Below are positions 62,213 through 64,000 of a DNA stretch of 64,000 nt, piece after piece (the stretch's first letter is position 1; the number at the start of each line of letters is the position of its first letter). A program made the translations under genes and the position numbers. Below the pieces are notes generated by a model, which had not been told where the DNA came from, ran no database searches, and worked only from the letters and a program-made list of their open reading frames with translations. The stretch is from Favolaschia claudopus (lineage: Eukaryota; Basidiomycota; Agaricomycetes; Agaricales; Mycenaceae), in contig JAWWNJ010000143.1 in NCBI GenBank assembly GCA_037176885.1, positions 310,001-374,000 on the forward strand. Reading direction: 5' to 3'.

Positions 62213-64000
62213 CTAAGCCTCGTCATCCCTCCTACCCTTGTTCCTGCGAGGAGAAACACGAATAGGATCGCGAGAAGAACCGGCGCCAGGGTCAGAGACG
62301 GGACCCTGCGCGCGACGATGAGCCTGAAGAGATTCTTCAGCGGCAAGAGCCAAGCCCACGACATCCTCCTCGTCGTCTTCGACGTTGATTGGAGAAGGTT
62401 GTCTAGAGACCTCGGCCTCTGGCGCGAGAAGGTTAACACCTTCTCCCCAGGCACGCATCACCGCCTCGCGATTCTCATCCGATAGGTCCTCGAGCCCCGG
62501 CACGTTCTCTGGGCCGTATGCGGTTATATTCTTGCGAAGACGAGCCCCAACGGTCGCCCCGAGCGAGACCACCAACTCGCGTGCCTTGAGGAACGGTTTT
62601 CGAAGGCCCTCGTAGATCTCAAACGCGTCCGAAAACGCGTCGATCTCCGAGTTTACGCCTGAAAATGGGGTCAGTAACGACAAATAGGGAAGTCATAAAG
62701 AAATAACATATGATTCATCGATAACCTAGAATACGGCTCGAGGGCGTGAGCCAGACCCTTCTGCTCAGCAGCAGTGAAGCTATGGTTGCAGTGGGAACCA
62801 TGCTTCTTGGCGCAATTAGAACAACGGGCGAACATCCCGTGTTCGCAATCGTCGCGGGAGCTCTGAAGACAGGGCAGACAGGCACCGTTGAGCTAAAAAG
62901 ATAATTAGAGTTAGCGCGAGTAGGAAAAACGATTAAGTCAAGCGTCTTACCAAAATATTATCGGACTTGGCCAAAGTCAGGACGTTCGACAGCTTTTCAA
63001 CCTTGATCGGCTCGGCATCGGCAGGAAGGAGAGGACCTGTATTGCCAGTACGATGGACGCGCGAGGATGGAGGGAAAAACGTTTCCGGGTTATTGGCGAT
63101 GAGCTTGCCATCCGAGAGGACCACGGTTTCTTCAGGAACGGCGGCGGACTTGCTACGTCCCTTTTTAGAAGGAGACAGGGTGGAAGCATTGCCTCGAGCA
63201 GACATCTTCTGTCGTTTTTGCGGACGCTCGTTGTCGGAAAGCTCGTCTTCGCCGTCGGAAGACTCGAGATCGGCAGGCGGGGGTGAATAAGCTCCTGCAG
63301 GGACTTCAGGGAAGTCCAAATCAATGTCGATGGACACAGCGCGATCGCGCGAGGTCATGTTGATTGCGGGGCGCTAAGAACAATTAAGATTAGATAAAAG
63401 ATTGATCAAAAGAAGAGGATCAGCGAAGTTTACTCACGGTTGAAGGTGGCGACGAGGCGCGCTTTTTCGGGTTACGGGGAACGTCGTCCTGCGACAAAGA
63501 GTCCTCTGTCACCACAGGAGGGAGAGAGACTTGGCGCGAAGGAACCGCGGGTTTCTAGAAAAAGAAATTATTAACAAGAAGAAAACTAAAAGGTTCAGAA
63601 GGAAAACTGACCTTCAGAATCGACTTGGGGTTTGTCACAGCGGAACCAGGGCGAGCGAGTGCAGGGACGACCACGATGACGGGAGGTTTAGGATCCTTCA
63701 ACAAAAGAGGGTCCTCCTCGACAGGCGCGTGGTCGGAGACGGGCGAATCAGAAGGAAGAAAAAGAGGTTCCTTCTCCTTGGCCCGGAGAAGCTCATCTCT
63801 CTGTATTTTAAGGTTCATCGCAATAGACGCGGGCGACGGCGGCTCGGACTGAACGGACGAGTGGCGAGAACGATTCTTGCTGCGCTTGGTAACAGAAGGC
63901 GGAGGACTGGGCGGTTTAGCCTCGCGTTGAGTCTCGCGGCAGTGAAACACCCAGGCATCCACGATAGGATCGCCGTGTTCTTTCAAACTCTGCAAGGGGA
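62213..64000 (-). CDS. Element A antisense gene a1: six-cysteine protein (5' end outside window)
   Basis: Exons on the - strand entering from the right edge: a Pro/Ser/Lys-rich part (SVTKRSKNRSRHSSVQSEPP), an intron near 63555-63611, an acidic part with nuclear-signal-like NERPQKRQKMS, then a cluster CLPCLQSSRDDC...CSNCAKKHGSHC (about 62795-62895, C-x2-C-x7-C-x7-C-x2-C-x7-C). An intron and a helical C-terminal domain (AFSDAFEIYEGLRKPFLKA) follow, then an acidic tail (INVEDDEEDVVG) and a basic end (SPRRNKGRRDDEA) at 62213. It has the same order of parts as a1 of element C. The cysteine spacing is slightly off the classical pattern. Confidence 0.65.

Larger units (their letters stand above)
1..64000 (+). 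mobile_element. Gypsy element A, outermost layer, both ends outside window
   Basis: Ty3/Gypsy LTR retrotransposon that encloses everything else here. Its own sequence is 1-2687 and 55739-64000; the part between is inserted element B with its passengers. In order it shows the end of gag, an aspartic protease, reverse transcriptase cut by element B, RNase H and integrase, then three genes on the opposite strand. Neither LTR is in the window, so the true length is unknown. The pol protein resembles that of element C along its length (for example the TFQTPFGALRLVKLP block), so A and C are one lineage. The 5' coding half has several frameshifts, so this copy is defective. Confidence 0.85.

Overview
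The window reads as repeat-dense nuclear DNA of a mushroom-forming fungus (Basidiomycota, Agaricomycetes). The evidence is a KDZ-superfamily transposase with its CxC2 cysteine cluster, a linked TET/JBP-type dioxygenase gene, short spliceosomal introns, an F-box-like gene and chromodomain Ty3/Gypsy elements. No host housekeeping gene, tRNA, rRNA or CRISPR array was seen. The whole window appears to be one nested stack of transposons.

Layout. The outermost layer is Gypsy element A (both ends outside the window): gag end, protease and 5' pol at 1-2687, 3' pol at 55739-58685, and an antisense gene block from 59106 to past the window end. A second Gypsy element, B (2688-55733; LTRs of 245 and 247 bp; 5-bp target duplication CAAAC), lies inside the reverse transcriptase gene of A. 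B carries two further insertions. The first is a 23.2-kb KDZ DNA transposon (8618-31821; 8-bp duplication GAGCCCAG) with a TET/JBP gene and several cargo genes. That transposon holds a 5.35-kb hAT element (22439-27788; 8-bp duplication GATACCAC) one base before the KDZ transposase start codon. The second is an 18.1-kb Gypsy element C (34927-53035; two 1798-bp LTRs with two visible differences; 4-bp duplication GCGA), inserted in B's pol just before its chromodomain. B ends with an intact 664-codon accessory frame and its 3' LTR.

Main result. Elements A and C belong to one lineage of very large Gypsy elements. Between pol and the 3' LTR both carry a cassette of three intron-containing genes on the opposite strand. 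Two of the three encode small proteins with a six-cysteine C-x2-C...C-x2-C layout like fungal Zn(II)2Cys6 clusters; the third is a basic, helical protein with motifs like SUMO-interacting motifs. Most of these genes have their own TATA-like box. Introns can persist there because they are antisense to the genomic RNA. Element C is also studded with the palindrome CCGCGG (54 copies counted by eye in 18.1 kb, against roughly 10 in the other 45.9 kb). It falls in LTRs, genes and spacers and in several reading frames. At four aligned codon positions checked, element A has the same amino acids but not the motif. CCG-CGG is a pair of the CGG half-sites typical of Zn2Cys6 proteins, so a self-recognition system is a testable hypothesis.

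Element C also splits gag, pro and pol into three frames joined by two successive -1 shifts, each with the slippery heptamer GGATTTT in the correct phase next to the frame end. This is a betaretrovirus-like arrangement that is unusual for Ty3/Gypsy elements. All exon limits and identifications below come from reading alone; no database search was run.
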